In this document: positions 20,288-29,895 of the stretch, one piece after another
How positions within the stretch are numbered: position 1 is the stretch's first letter
How the letters are laid out: every line of letters starts with the position of its first letter
Origin: Ruminococcus sp.
GTDB lineage: Bacteria > Bacillota > Clostridia > Oscillospirales > Ruminococcaceae
Assembly: GCA_029062165.1 (NCBI GenBank)
Contig: JAIDQQ010000024.1
Coordinates: forward strand, 186,001-250,000
Direction of reading: 5' to 3'
Length of the DNA: 64,000 bases
Notes under the pieces: model-generated
The model's database searches: none
Seen by the model: only the letters and a program-made list of their open reading frames with translations
What the model was told of the DNA's origin: nothing
Made by a program: the position numbers and the translations under genes

Positions 20288-20326
20288 TTCAGAACCTGCT
20301 TCCGCAAACTGAAAACAGGTTCTGAA
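20288..20326. terminator. Hairpin, probable purF terminator
   Basis: TTCAGAACCTG / CAGGTTCTGAA perfect 11-bp arms just after the purF stop. Confidence 0.6.
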
Positions 20327-20336
20327 ATCTTTTATA

Positions 20337-21761
20337 TTATTCGTTTCCGCTCCAGCAGTAAGTACAGAGTTTACATGCAGGCAGTCCCACGGCTTTTATC
20401 TTGCCTTCGAGTGACTGAAATTCAAGAGAAGTCAGTTTAAGACGACGGCATATCTCATCACGGAGACGTTTTCCACGTTCCGTATTTGTATCGCTGTATT
20501 CTGCAATATATTTTACACCCTCTGCACCCTCAAATTCGTCAATAATCTGTCTTGCGATTAATTCAAGTTCCGAATGACTACGTGAGAAGTTAAGATATTT
20601 ACAACCGTACATAATCGGCGGACACGCTGAACGCATATGAACTTCCTTTGCACCGTTTTCGTACAGAAATTCTACAGTTTCACGCATCTGTGTACCACGT
20701 ACTATACTGTCGTCCACAAAAAGTAATCTCTTACCCTCTATGAGTTCGTGTACAGGTATGAGTTTCATTTTTGCTACCTGATTACGCATACTTTGATTGG
20801 TAGGCATGAAACTACGAGGCCATGTAGGCGTATATTTGATAAACGGTCTCGCAAACGGAATACCGCTTCTGTTGGCGTATCCGATAGCGTGAGGAGTTCC
20901 TGAATCCGGTATACCACAGACATAATCGACATCCGGAAGTTTTCCGGCTTTTATATCGTTTTCCGCCATGATTTCACCGTTTCGGGTACGCATTACTTCG
21001 ACATTTACGCCCTCATATACGGCAGTAGGATAGCCGTAATAAGTCCACATGAAAGTACATATTTTCATTTTAGAGGGGTCTCCCTCACTTAGTACTTCGC
21101 AATCGTCGGCAGTTATCTTCACGATTTCACCGGCAGTAAGTTCCTTATAAGTCTTATAACCCAGTTTCTGAAACGCAAATGATTCTGTAGAAAGACAGAA
21201 ACCGTCACTTCTTTTGCCTATTATTATCGGAAGTCTTCCGTACTGGTCTCTTGCACATATAATACAGTCTTTCGTGAGGATTGTAAGCGACATTGTACCC
21301 TCTATTTTCTGCTGTGCGTAGCGTATACCCTCAATAAACGAATCTTTCTGTGCGATTAATGCACCTATCAAATCGCCGGAGTTGATATTTCCGCTACTCA
21401 TTGTCTCAAAATTCGCACAACCATTTTCAAGGAGTTCCTCAACGAGAGCCTCGGAATTTCTTATTATTCCTACGGAGCATACCGCATAGAGACCGAGTTT
21501 AGAGCGTACAAGAATAGGTTGCGGGTCGGTATCGCTTATGCTTCCTATACAGAGTTTACCACGCATTTTTACGACATCATCTTCAAATTTTGTACGGAAC
21601 GGTGAGTTTTCTATACTATGGATATTACGCTGAAATCCCAGCTCCTCGGAATAAGATGTCATACCACCACGGCGTGTTCCAAGATGTGAATGATAATCTG
21701 TACCGAAAAATACATCTGTCACGCAATCATTTTTTGATACTGCACCAAAAAATCCACCCAT
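20337..21761 (-). CDS. purF: Amidophosphoribosyltransferase homologue lacking the N-terminal catalytic Cys
   Basis: LLFVDDSIVRGTQMRETVEFLYENGAKEVHMRSACPPI PRTase signature; N-terminus MGGFFGAVSK. Confidence 0.92.
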   Translation of the reverse strand: MGGFFGAVSKNDCVTDVFFGTDYHSHLGTRRGGMTSYSEELGFQRNIHSIENSPFRTKFEDDVVKMRGKLCIGSISDTDPQPILVRSKLGLYAVCSVGIIRNSEALVEELLENGCANFETMSSGNINSGDLIGALIAQKDSFIEGIRYAQQKIEGTMSLTILTKDCIICARDQYGRLPIIIGKRSDGFCLSTESFAFQKLGYKTYKELTAGEIVKITADDCEVLSEGDPSKMKICTFMWTYYGYPTAVYEGVNVEVMRTRNGEIMAENDIKAGKLPDVDYVCGIPDSGTPHAIGYANRSGIPFARPFIKYTPTWPRSFMPTNQSMRNQVAKMKLIPVHELIEGKRLLFVDDSIVRGTQMRETVEFLYENGAKEVHMRSACPPIMYGCKYLNFSRSHSELELIARQIIDEFEGAEGVKYIAEYSDTNTERGKRLRDEICRRLKLTSLEFQSLEGKIKAVGLPACKLCTYCWSGNE

Positions 21762-21765
21762 AGAA

Positions 21766-22485
21766 TTATTCTCCCATTAATCTCTTCATGATTTCCTGAT
21801 ATGCTTCTTCAACACCACCCATGTCACGACGGAAACGGTCTTTGTCGAGTTTTTCGTGTGTAGTGCTGTCCCAGAAACGACAGGTATCAGGTGAAATTTC
21901 GTCAGCGAGTATAATAGTACCGTCGGAAGTCTTGCCGAACTCTATCTTGAAGTCGATAAGGTCAATGTTGAGACCTTTGAAGAATTTCAGCATAAATTCG
22001 TTGACTTTGAATGCATATTTTGCGATTGTGTCAATTTCTTCCCTTGTAGCGAGACCGAGTGCAAGTGCATAATAGTCATTTATGAACGGGTCGCCGAGGT
22101 CGTCGTTTTTGTAGCTGAACTCAAGTATAGGTGTAAGAAGCTGTCTGCCCTCTTCGACACCCATTCTCTTCGAGAACGAACCGGCAGCGACGTTTCTTAC
22201 AATAACTTCAAGCGGTACTATTGAAACTTTCTTTACGATTGTTTCACGTTCGCTGATTTCCTCAACGAGATGTGTCGGAACACCTTCCTTTTCGAGCATT
22301 CTGAACATGAAGTTAGTCATTCTGTTGTTGACTACTCCCTTACCAGAAATTGTGCCTTTCTTTTCGCCGTTGAAAGCGGTTGCGTCGTCCTTGTAATCAA
22401 CGATTACGAGGTCGGGGTCGTTGGTGGCATAGACTTTCTTAGCCTTGCCCTCATAGAGCTGTTCCTGTTTAACGATATTTTCCAT
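21766..22485 (-). CDS. purC: Phosphoribosylaminoimidazole-succinocarboxamide synthase
   Basis: [48 protein letters not shown]. Confidence 0.97.
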   Translation of the reverse strand: MENIVKQEQLYEGKAKKVYATNDPDLVIVDYKDDATAFNGEKKGTISGKGVVNNRMTNFMFRMLEKEGVPTHLVEEISERETIVKKVSIVPLEVIVRNVAAGSFSKRMGVEEGRQLLTPILEFSYKNDDLGDPFINDYYALALGLATREEIDTIAKYAFKVNEFMLKFFKGLNIDLIDFKIEFGKTSDGTIILADEISPDTCRFWDSTTHEKLDKDRFRRDMGGVEEAYQEIMKRLMGE

Positions 22486-22546
22486 TGTTTTTTCCTCCTG
22501 TGAAATATATATACAAGTTCACGTCATTGTGAACGAGTAAAGCATT

Positions 22547-22734
22547 TTAGTGTAAGTCGATTACGATATTTCCCTTGTCATCGAGCAGGGGGTAATGCCG
22601 TTACCATCACCCATAATATGTATATAGTTGACACCTGTAACAGTATCAACAATAATCTGTATTGCGGAAAAATCCATACTCTGTTTTTCCTTTACAATGA
22701 AACGTTTCTGTTTCTTTTCTTTCTTATCGAACAT
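22547..22734 (-). pseudogene. DUF6440-like protein, frameshifted at a G5 homopolymer
   Basis: MFDKKEKKQKRFIVKEKQSMDFSAIQIIVDTVTGVNYIHIMGDGNGITP|LLDDKGNIVIDLH; adding one G at 22588-22592 restores frame. Confidence 0.75.
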
Positions 22735-22753
22735 TGTTTTAATTCTCCTGTGA

Positions 22754-22954
22754 TTATTTTTCCTGTAACTTGCTTACGTCGTCGACAATTATTTTGTCGT
22801 TGGCGTCACGCATTATTGTAAGACCGTCTGAACCGCTTCCGGTAGTGTTAAGATAGTTTACGCCGGTGACGGTATCAACAATAATACGTACACCACTCAG
22901 ACCGATATTCTGTTCATACTTTACAATAAAGCGTTTTTCTTTCTTCTCAAACAT
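22754..22954 (-). CDS. DUF6440-like protein
   Basis: MFEKKEKRFIVKYEQNIGLSGVRIIVDTVTGVNYLN... Confidence 0.75.
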   Translation of the reverse strand: MFEKKEKRFIVKYEQNIGLSGVRIIVDTVTGVNYLNTTGSGSDGLTIMRDANDKIIVDDVSKLQEK

Positions 22955-23447
22955 TTTTCAGTTCCTCCTGTAATTCAATATCTTTCTGTCGTACTCCGTC
23001 AGCCATTTTAACTTTTTCTTCTGCTAACTTCTGTGAAAGTTCTTCGTCAGAAATCGCTAACATCTGTACAGCAAGTATACCGGCATTCTTAGCACCATTT
23101 ATACCGACTGTCGCAACCGGTACACCAGGGGGCATCATTACGGACGATAAAAGAGCGTCCATACCCTCTAAGACAGATGACTTCATTGGAATCGCAATGA
23201 CCGGCAATGTAGTATGTCCGGCTACTACTCCGGCGAGGTGGGCAGCCATACCGGCGGCACAGATTATTACGCCGAAACCGTTTTCCTTAGCGTTACCGGC
23301 AAATTCGCAAGCCTCTGTAGGTGTACGGTGTGCCGACATTACACGGCATTCAACTTCAACGCCGTATTTTTTCAGTTCAGCGACTGCCGACTTTACAACA
23401 GGGAAATCGCTGTTACTACCCATTATAACTGCAACTTTCTTTGACAT
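22947..23447 (-). CDS. purE: 5-(carboxyamino)imidazole ribonucleotide mutase
   Basis: VAVIMGSNSDFPVVKSAV, SAHRTP, GMAAHLAGVVAGHTTLPVIAIP. Confidence 0.97.
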   Translation of the reverse strand: MSKKVAVIMGSNSDFPVVKSAVAELKKYGVEVECRVMSAHRTPTEACEFAGNAKENGFGVIICAAGMAAHLAGVVAGHTTLPVIAIPMKSSVLEGMDALLSSVMMPPGVPVATVGINGAKNAGILAVQMLAISDEELSQKLAEEKVKMADGVRQKDIELQEELKNV

Positions 23448-23483
23448 TTTTTTATAACTCCTTTTTGAAAAATTTTCTGAAAA

Positions 23484-24503
23484 TTAATTTATGTCAGTAT
23501 TTTCTGTATCGTCAGGTTGCGGATATTCAGGTTCTTCCGGCGTGAAGTTTCCGGATACTGCCATGAGGTCATTAACGGAATATCCACTGAACTCTATCAC
23601 CGCTGTATACTCACCACGGAGCGTATTTTTTCCGCTTGTTTCGTCGGAATACTCTATTTCAGTATCTGCCGTGACCGATACCGCATAATGTGGTGTATCG
23701 TCGTCGGAACGCACTGAATACATGAATATATCGGAAATATTAATGAGTTTCTTGGATAAGATTCTGTGGTCTTCCGGAAAAAGCTGTGTAAACCCTGAAC
23801 GTCCGCCGTTTGTGATGTCGTCTAATATAACGTCATTACCAGTATATGCGTATTCAATATATTTTCCGGTAATGTCAGTTATTTTTTCAAGCATGGAAAC
23901 ACTTAACTTTGATAATAATATCCGGCTGTAAATGCTTAGTACATAGCTTCTGCCGAGAGTTTTCCCGACTATTTCTGCCGATTTAAGTCTGAAACCGTTT
24001 TCGTTTATGGCATAACCGTATGTTGTACTGTCGGTCTTGAAAGATATTTCGTCATTTTCTTCCGAAAGTGTATAGTTTTTCCATGATTTCCGGAAACATG
24101 GCATGAAATTCCGGTCATATACCACACAGGAATTATCACCGGAAACGGCTATATAAAATATAAAACCGTCCTTTTCGTATCTGTCCATGCTGTTATATAT
24201 GAAAGGTACTTTTATATTACCCTCATAATCTATACAACCTGTAAGAAGTCTGTCGTCAATACGCTGACGTGCTGTACAGATATTGTTTCCGGTGAATTTT
24301 ATCTCGTTCCATTCCGGAGCGACAATAATTCTGTTATTGCGGTCTGCAATGCCGGAAAGTCCGCTGTTATCGGTGAAAATTATGTTACCGTTTTCGTCTG
24401 TTTCGAGAGTTTTTATAATATCCGTCTGGAAGTTATTGTTTCCGGTACTTTGTGTAGTATCAGAGTAGAAACTTCTGATAGCAATTGCAAGCGATATTAT
24501 CAC
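23484..24503 (-). CDS. Hypothetical protein with N-terminal TM and WG-repeat-like region
   Basis: GLSGIADRNNRIIVAPEWNEIKF, CIDYEGNIKVPFIYNSM; start probably further upstream. Confidence 0.55.
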   Translation of the reverse strand: MIISLAIAIRSFYSDTTQSTGNNNFQTDIIKTLETDENGNIIFTDNSGLSGIADRNNRIIVAPEWNEIKFTGNNICTARQRIDDRLLTGCIDYEGNIKVPFIYNSMDRYEKDGFIFYIAVSGDNSCVVYDRNFMPCFRKSWKNYTLSEENDEISFKTDSTTYGYAINENGFRLKSAEIVGKTLGRSYVLSIYSRILLSKLSVSMLEKITDITGKYIEYAYTGNDVILDDITNGGRSGFTQLFPEDHRILSKKLINISDIFMYSVRSDDDTPHYAVSVTADTEIEYSDETSGKNTLRGEYTAVIEFSGYSVNDLMAVSGNFTPEEPEYPQPDDTENTDIN

Positions 24504-24563
24504 TACAAAAAGAATAGAAACTATAAATCTTGTCTGCTTGTTCAGAAGTCTGCACCTCCCCGA

Positions 24564-25553
24564 TTACTTTTCAGACGAATCTTTTTTCTTGTTCTGCTTT
24601 CTTTTTCTGTACATCTCGTCCGTTTCCTTTGCAATGTATATAGGACGGTGTTTGGTTTCGAGATAGGTTTTTGACAGATACTGTCCGAGTATGCCAGTAC
24701 AGAATAACTGTAATCCGCTTAACATGAAGATGACACATATAGTAGTAGGATAACCGCTGACTTCCTCACCAAAAACGAGAGTTTTAATAACGGTAATTAT
24801 TATCAGTATGAATGATATTATACAGCTTAAAATACCTAACAGTGAAGATATTGCAAGCGGTGCGGTAGAAAATGCCATTATTCCCTCAAGCGAATACTTG
24901 AAAAGTCCCCAGAATGACCATGATGTAGTACCTATTGAACGTTCTACATTTTCGTATGGCAGATATTTCACATTGAATCCTACCCAGCTGAATATACCCT
25001 TTGAAAATCTGTTATATTCTGACATTTCAAGAATGGAATCAACCATCTGCCTTGTCATGAAGCGGAAATCCTGAGCACCATCAACTATTTCCGTCTGTGA
25101 AATCTTGTTCATTATCTTATAGAACTGCATTGCAAACCATGAACGTATTTTTGATTCGCCTTTACGGTTTATACGGCGTGTTGTGGCACAGTCGTATTCG
25201 CCGTCCTTGACATAGCTGTACATCTCCGGAAGAAATTTAGGTGGATGCTGTAAATCGGCGTCCATTACAACCACGTAATCGCCTTTAGCGTTTTTAAGTC
25301 CGGCGTACATACCGGATTCCTTACCGAAATTTCTTGAAAAAGAAATATATCTTACCCGTTTGTCCATATCGGCAAGCTGTCGGAATACTTCAAGTGTCTT
25401 GTCCTTTGAACCGTCATTTATGAAAAGATATTCAAATTCAAGTTCCGGATAGTCTTCTGACATCTGATTTGTGACTTTTGTTATTTCCTTATAGAATACA
25501 GGCAATACTTCTTCTTCGTTGTAGCAAGGTACTACTACTGAAACGAGTTTCAT
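24564..25553 (-). CDS. Family 2 glycosyltransferase (polyprenyl-phosphate type, two C-terminal TMs)
   Basis: SVVVPCYNEEEVLPVFYKEI, VVMDADLQHPPKFLPEM, DGAQDFRFMTRQMVDSILEM. Confidence 0.92.
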   Translation of the reverse strand: MKLVSVVVPCYNEEEVLPVFYKEITKVTNQMSEDYPELEFEYLFINDGSKDKTLEVFRQLADMDKRVRYISFSRNFGKESGMYAGLKNAKGDYVVVMDADLQHPPKFLPEMYSYVKDGEYDCATTRRINRKGESKIRSWFAMQFYKIMNKISQTEIVDGAQDFRFMTRQMVDSILEMSEYNRFSKGIFSWVGFNVKYLPYENVERSIGTTSWSFWGLFKYSLEGIMAFSTAPLAISSLLGILSCIISFILIIITVIKTLVFGEEVSGYPTTICVIFMLSGLQLFCTGILGQYLSKTYLETKHRPIYIAKETDEMYRKRKQNKKKDSSEK

Positions 25554-25955
25554 TTAATTCCCCCTGACTTTTTTTTAATTAATAATACACTATAATAATA
25601 CACCAAAACGCCGGATAATGCAAGAGTAATTTTCGATATTTTATAATTTTTTGCTTTTATATAAAATATTTAATGATTTTTCCGGAAATATTATCGTCAT
25701 TTTAAGGAAAAATTTTAAATCTTATATGTTGTTTCTGACGAAAATGTCAATAACATTTTGTTGTTTTTACCGAAAATTTTCTTTAAAGTATAATTATTAG
25801 TGCAAAATTTTCAGAAAGTGTTGATTTTTTGTGCTTTGTATTGTATAATGTATATGTATTATGTGGCACGTCTGAAACGTGTTCCGGAAAAATCGGTGTT
25901 CACTGCCTTAAAGTGAAAAATGTACAGAAATTGTACGGAAAGGAAAGTTTTTTAT

Positions 25956-28286
25956 ATGGATATTACTCTTGTAACCTCTATTATGAATGATGATGTTCAT
26001 GGTACGGACAATGACAAAAAAACCGGCTGTGGTATAAATCTGCAAAAAGGCGATAACATAAATAAATATCGTCGTGGTGGGAAAACTTCTGACCTTAAGG
26101 ACATTACCTGCGAAAGATGTAAAAACGCTTTCGCAAAAAAAATGATTAAAGCCGATAAAAAAGAAATGGCACGTCTTCTAAAGGAAGAAAAACAACGTGA
26201 AAAAATGGGTCTCGCTGATGAGGGTATAATACCACTCGGTGGTACTACCGCAAAAATAACTTCTGCACCTAATGCCAAAGCACCGGCTTCAGAACCTGAA
26301 CCTGCTCCTGTACCGTTTGAAAGAAATCCTAATCCTAAAAAGCGTCCGGAAAAAACTATAGTCGGTACAGGTGTTGCACTCGACAGCACTCTTGCACAGT
26401 TCAATATAAAACCTGCTCCCGAACCTGAAAAACCTGCTCCGTCTCCTGCACCTGAACCGCCTAAGCCGAAAAATAATTTACAGGACGATTTTCTTTCACA
26501 GTTTGCGATTAACATTCCTGCCAACAATGATTACGAATCACAGACTATAACTCCGGACGCACCCGAAGAATCAATTGACTTTTCTACTATCAATCCACCG
26601 CCTTACGAAGAAAATCTCGATTTGCCACCCGCTGAAAATGAAGTACCAGTTGGCATTATCGACGATGACGACGTTATGAAGATGTTCGCTTACGGAAATG
26701 TAAAGGCTTCTGAAAGTCAGTCACCGGCAGTTGATAGCTCCGATTATTATGAAGAATCTGATTATAATTACGAAACGGATTATACTTCTGAATCTGAATC
26801 CATACAGGAAACTTCTTCCGGTACAGACTGGGATTCCGTTGCAAATAAACTTTTCGGCATAGAGAATCCACAGCCCGAAGAACTCGAAGAACCGGAAGAA
26901 ATGTCAGATATTGAACTGCCCTCACTGGACGAACTTTCACAGGAACTTGAGCCTGTACAGGAATACAGTACACCGGAAATTGAAAATATAGAACTGCCAT
27001 CACTTGACGACATGACACCTGCATCTGAATCTGTTCCGGAATATACCACACCGGAAATTGAAGATATTGAACTGCCATCCCTTGACGATGTTACACCGGC
27101 ATCTGAATCTGTTCAGGAATATTCTGCACCGGAACTTGACGACATAGAATTACCCAACATTGAAACTGAAACACAGGAATATAATTATGAATATGAATCT
27201 GAATATAATACACCTGTCCTTGACGATATAGACGTTCCGGAAGTTGAAGAAGCTGAAACTTATGAAGAAGAATACGAAGAAGAGGTTACGGAAATTCCCG
27301 ATTATGAGGAAGCTGAAACTGTTCCGGAAAATATAACACTTCCGTCCCTTGACGATATGGCGGAACTCATGGAGCAGGAAGAGCCTGTTGAGGAGGAAAT
27401 CTATGAATCAGGCGATTTCTATGAAGAAGATGTTGAAGAACCTGTACAGCCGGTACAGCAGACACCACCACCGCCGATACAGTCGCCTTATCCGCAACAA
27501 CCAATATATCCGCAACAACCTGTATATCCACAGCAACAGGCATATCCGCAACAACCTATGTATCAGCAACAAAATATGATAGGTCAGGTTATGAACGTAC
27601 CACAGTTTAACGGTTATGACCAGAATAATCAGCCAATATATACATACGTACCCATGCAGTTGACAGGCTATGGTCCTAACGGTCAGCCTATATATATGCC
27701 TTTGAATATGCAACAGCCATACGGACAGCCGTTCCCACAACCTGTTCAGCCTGTACAGCCGAATGTAGCACCAGTAACACCTGTTACACCGGCTACTCCG
27801 AAAACCGATAACAGACCTCTTACACCTGGTCAGAAAATTGCCGCCGCTGCTGCCGCTAAAGGTGGTATGCCTGCAACATCTGCCAATGTATCGAAAATTT
27901 CCGTACATGAACACAGTAAATCAACTTCACAGGTGTTCATAAATGCTATTGCGGAATCCAAAGAATACGCTAACAAAAGTCTTACGGAAACACAGGGAAA
28001 TTCCGCAAGAAATATGCCTGTACTTAATTCTATTGAAGATATGCTTTCCGCTATGGGTGACAACTCCGAAAAGGAAAAACGTATGCAAAAGGAAAAAATG
28101 CAGAAAAATGTTCCTGTATATCAGGAGTATAAAGCATCTTCAAATAATAAAGTCCGTACACAGCCTAAGTCCACTAAACCTGCTGAACCTGCGAGACCTC
28201 TCACCAAGGCGGAGTTAAGGGAAAAGAAAAAACAGGAAAAAATTGACGCTAAATTCAAGAAAGACCTCGCCAAGAAAGGATTTTAA
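25956..28286 (+). CDS. Large low-complexity acidic/Pro-Gln-rich protein with conserved-looking N-terminal Cys module
   Basis: Start MDITLVTS behind GGAAAGG; internal 26-aa repeats, PQQPxYPQQ tract. Confidence 0.75.
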   Translation: MDITLVTSIMNDDVHGTDNDKKTGCGINLQKGDNINKYRRGGKTSDLKDITCERCKNAFAKKMIKADKKEMARLLKEEKQREKMGLADEGIIPLGGTTAKITSAPNAKAPASEPEPAPVPFERNPNPKKRPEKTIVGTGVALDSTLAQFNIKPAPEPEKPAPSPAPEPPKPKNNLQDDFLSQFAINIPANNDYESQTITPDAPEESIDFSTINPPPYEENLDLPPAENEVPVGIIDDDDVMKMFAYGNVKASESQSPAVDSSDYYEESDYNYETDYTSESESIQETSSGTDWDSVANKLFGIENPQPEELEEPEEMSDIELPSLDELSQELEPVQEYSTPEIENIELPSLDDMTPASESVPEYTTPEIEDIELPSLDDVTPASESVQEYSAPELDDIELPNIETETQEYNYEYESEYNTPVLDDIDVPEVEEAETYEEEYEEEVTEIPDYEEAETVPENITLPSLDDMAELMEQEEPVEEEIYESGDFYEEDVEEPVQPVQQTPPPPIQSPYPQQPIYPQQPVYPQQQAYPQQPMYQQQNMIGQVMNVPQFNGYDQNNQPIYTYVPMQLTGYGPNGQPIYMPLNMQQPYGQPFPQPVQPVQPNVAPVTPVTPATPKTDNRPLTPGQKIAAAAAAKGGMPATSANVSKISVHEHSKSTSQVFINAIAESKEYANKSLTETQGNSARNMPVLNSIEDMLSAMGDNSEKEKRMQKEKMQKNVPVYQEYKASSNNKVRTQPKSTKPAEPARPLTKAELREKKKQEKIDAKFKKDLAKKGF
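26953..27140 (+). repeat. Tandem ~78-bp/26-aa coding repeats (TPEIExIELPSLDDxTPASESVxEY)
   Basis: Two near-identical units plus partial flanking units. Confidence 0.8.
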
Positions 28287-28292
28287 TAAATA

Positions 28293-28553
28293 ATGACCCG
28301 TGACGAACTTTATAAAGAACTCCGGCGGATTATCAGTGAAGAAACTAAGAAATCTGCTGATATAATCACCGAAAGATGTATGGAACTTATAACGGACTAT
28401 ACAACGGAATCTGTACCGGAATTTCTGCCTGACGACTATGAACCACCTTGTACTATGCCGGTACTTGATTCTGTTGAGGATATTATTTCAGCTATGTCGG
28501 GGAACTTTGAAAAAGTCCGTCAGGAAGTAAACAACAAAAATAATAATTCGTGA
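28293..28553 (+). CDS. Small protein sharing a motif with the C-terminus of the preceding protein
   Basis: MPVLDSVEDIISAMSGNFEK vs MPVLNSIEDMLSAMGDNSEK. Confidence 0.6.
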   Translation: MTRDELYKELRRIISEETKKSADIITERCMELITDYTTESVPEFLPDDYEPPCTMPVLDSVEDIISAMSGNFEKVRQEVNNKNNNS

Positions 28554-28568
28554 AATGAGGAAATAAAA

Positions 28569-29615
28569 ATGTCATATGATGAAATACTTGCCGACCTTAA
28601 GGCGAAACTTACTGACGATATTCAGGGTAATGACAGATTTTTAAGACAGGAAGCCGAAAGATTCGCAAGGTTAGGAAACATGGACGGCGTTAAGGCTGTC
28701 GGTGAATTACTGGTTGAAAATATGCCGGAAGAAGAAATCGAGGAAATAAAACGTATAACACATCTTGACGGTGTAAGCCTTGATACCGTACACAAACAGA
28801 TTGTTGAAATGATAAACAAACACAACGTCGTTGAAGCAAAGCCACTCGCCGAAAGACTTTACAAGAAAATAACCGTCGAATTTAAGGAAACAGATAAAGC
28901 TAAATTTGTTTCCACAAGAAATCCGTTTGAAGATAATCTGTTGCAGATTTTATTCAAACAGGATAAAACATTGAACCGTTCGCCGTTTGACCTCGCTGTA
29001 TATCTTACGACTTATGCGTATATACTCACTGAAACCGGTTCACCGTATGATGCCATACCTGTTCTGCGACGTGCCATTGAATTTAATCCGGTAGACTGTG
29101 CGCCAATGTTTGAACTCGCTGAAGTATATAAACTTCTCGGCAACAGAAAACGACTTCTTGAAATAACACGTGATACTATAAATGTAGCTTCTTCGCCGGT
29201 TGCACTTGCAAGATGTTACGCCAATATGGGTTATATGCTGACCGATTCCGGCGATTTCGACGATGCTTCCGGATTCTATCAGGCAAGTACAATGATGTAT
29301 CCACACAAGATGATTCCGTATGAAATGAGCCACCTCGCACAGCTTAAAGGTTCACCGCTTAGACAGTATACAAATGAGGAAATAACAAAAATTTTCGCAA
29401 AATATGATATGAAATTCGGATTTAATCCGGAAGTAGTAAGAGTAGCCTCGGAACTGGCTGCTTATTACCTCGGCGAAAGAAATATACCTAACGCCCTCAA
29501 CGCTCTCAAGATGACTTACAACATGACCAGAGACGAAAATATAAAGAATATAATCCTCAAATATGAACCCGATGCTGAAAAACACCCTCTTGTACCGGAT
29601 GACAATAATAATTAA
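28569..29615 (+). CDS. TPR-repeat protein
   Basis: DAIPVLRRAIEFNPVDCAPMFELAEVYKLLGN and further helical repeats. Confidence 0.75.
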   Translation: MSYDEILADLKAKLTDDIQGNDRFLRQEAERFARLGNMDGVKAVGELLVENMPEEEIEEIKRITHLDGVSLDTVHKQIVEMINKHNVVEAKPLAERLYKKITVEFKETDKAKFVSTRNPFEDNLLQILFKQDKTLNRSPFDLAVYLTTYAYILTETGSPYDAIPVLRRAIEFNPVDCAPMFELAEVYKLLGNRKRLLEITRDTINVASSPVALARCYANMGYMLTDSGDFDDASGFYQASTMMYPHKMIPYEMSHLAQLKGSPLRQYTNEEITKIFAKYDMKFGFNPEVVRVASELAAYYLGERNIPNALNALKMTYNMTRDENIKNIILKYEPDAEKHPLVPDDNNN

Positions 29616-29686
29616 ATGATATTTCCGGAGTGTCTCTCTTTTTCAGACATTCCGGAAATTTTTTCAGAAAAATTTAACAATAACAC

Positions 29687-29715
29687 TTGACAAATGAAAA
29701 TTTTTTTGATATAAT
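29687..29715 (+). promoter_or_regulatory. Consensus sigma-A promoter TTGACA-N17-TATAAT
   Basis: Exact -35 and -10 with 17-nt spacer. Confidence 0.85.
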
Positions 29716-29721
29716 AGATAT

Positions 29722-29895
29722 GTAATGAAAAGTTCTTATGTTTTCATAAAAAATAATTACTTATTTTTCATGAAGTTTTTAATTTTTGCTTGTTCCAACT
29801 CTTTTTTTCATAAAATTTTCCTTTTATCTTTTTTGAACTTTTTGTTAATTTTCAGCCTTATTCAACGGTTTTCCGCTGAATAGGGCGTTTTTTTT
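29722..29895 (+). ncRNA. Candidate leader RNA / small RNA ending at an intrinsic terminator
   Basis: Bounded by consensus promoter and terminator, no convincing ORF; TSS position estimated. Confidence 0.5.
29855..29895 (+). terminator. Intrinsic terminator upstream of the tail-like cassette start codon
   Basis: GCCTTATTCAACGG-TTTT-CCGCTGAATAGGGC(G) followed by T8. Confidence 0.85.

Noticed and set aside
26953-27140. Regular repeats considered as a CRISPR array
   Set aside because: Repeats are in-frame coding units without unique spacers; no cas genes in the window
25997-28063. Antisense ORFs opposite the repetitive acidic protein (Ser/Gly-rich, Tyr/Leu-rich)
   Set aside because: Low-complexity translations of the reverse strand of repeats; no RBS or family signature
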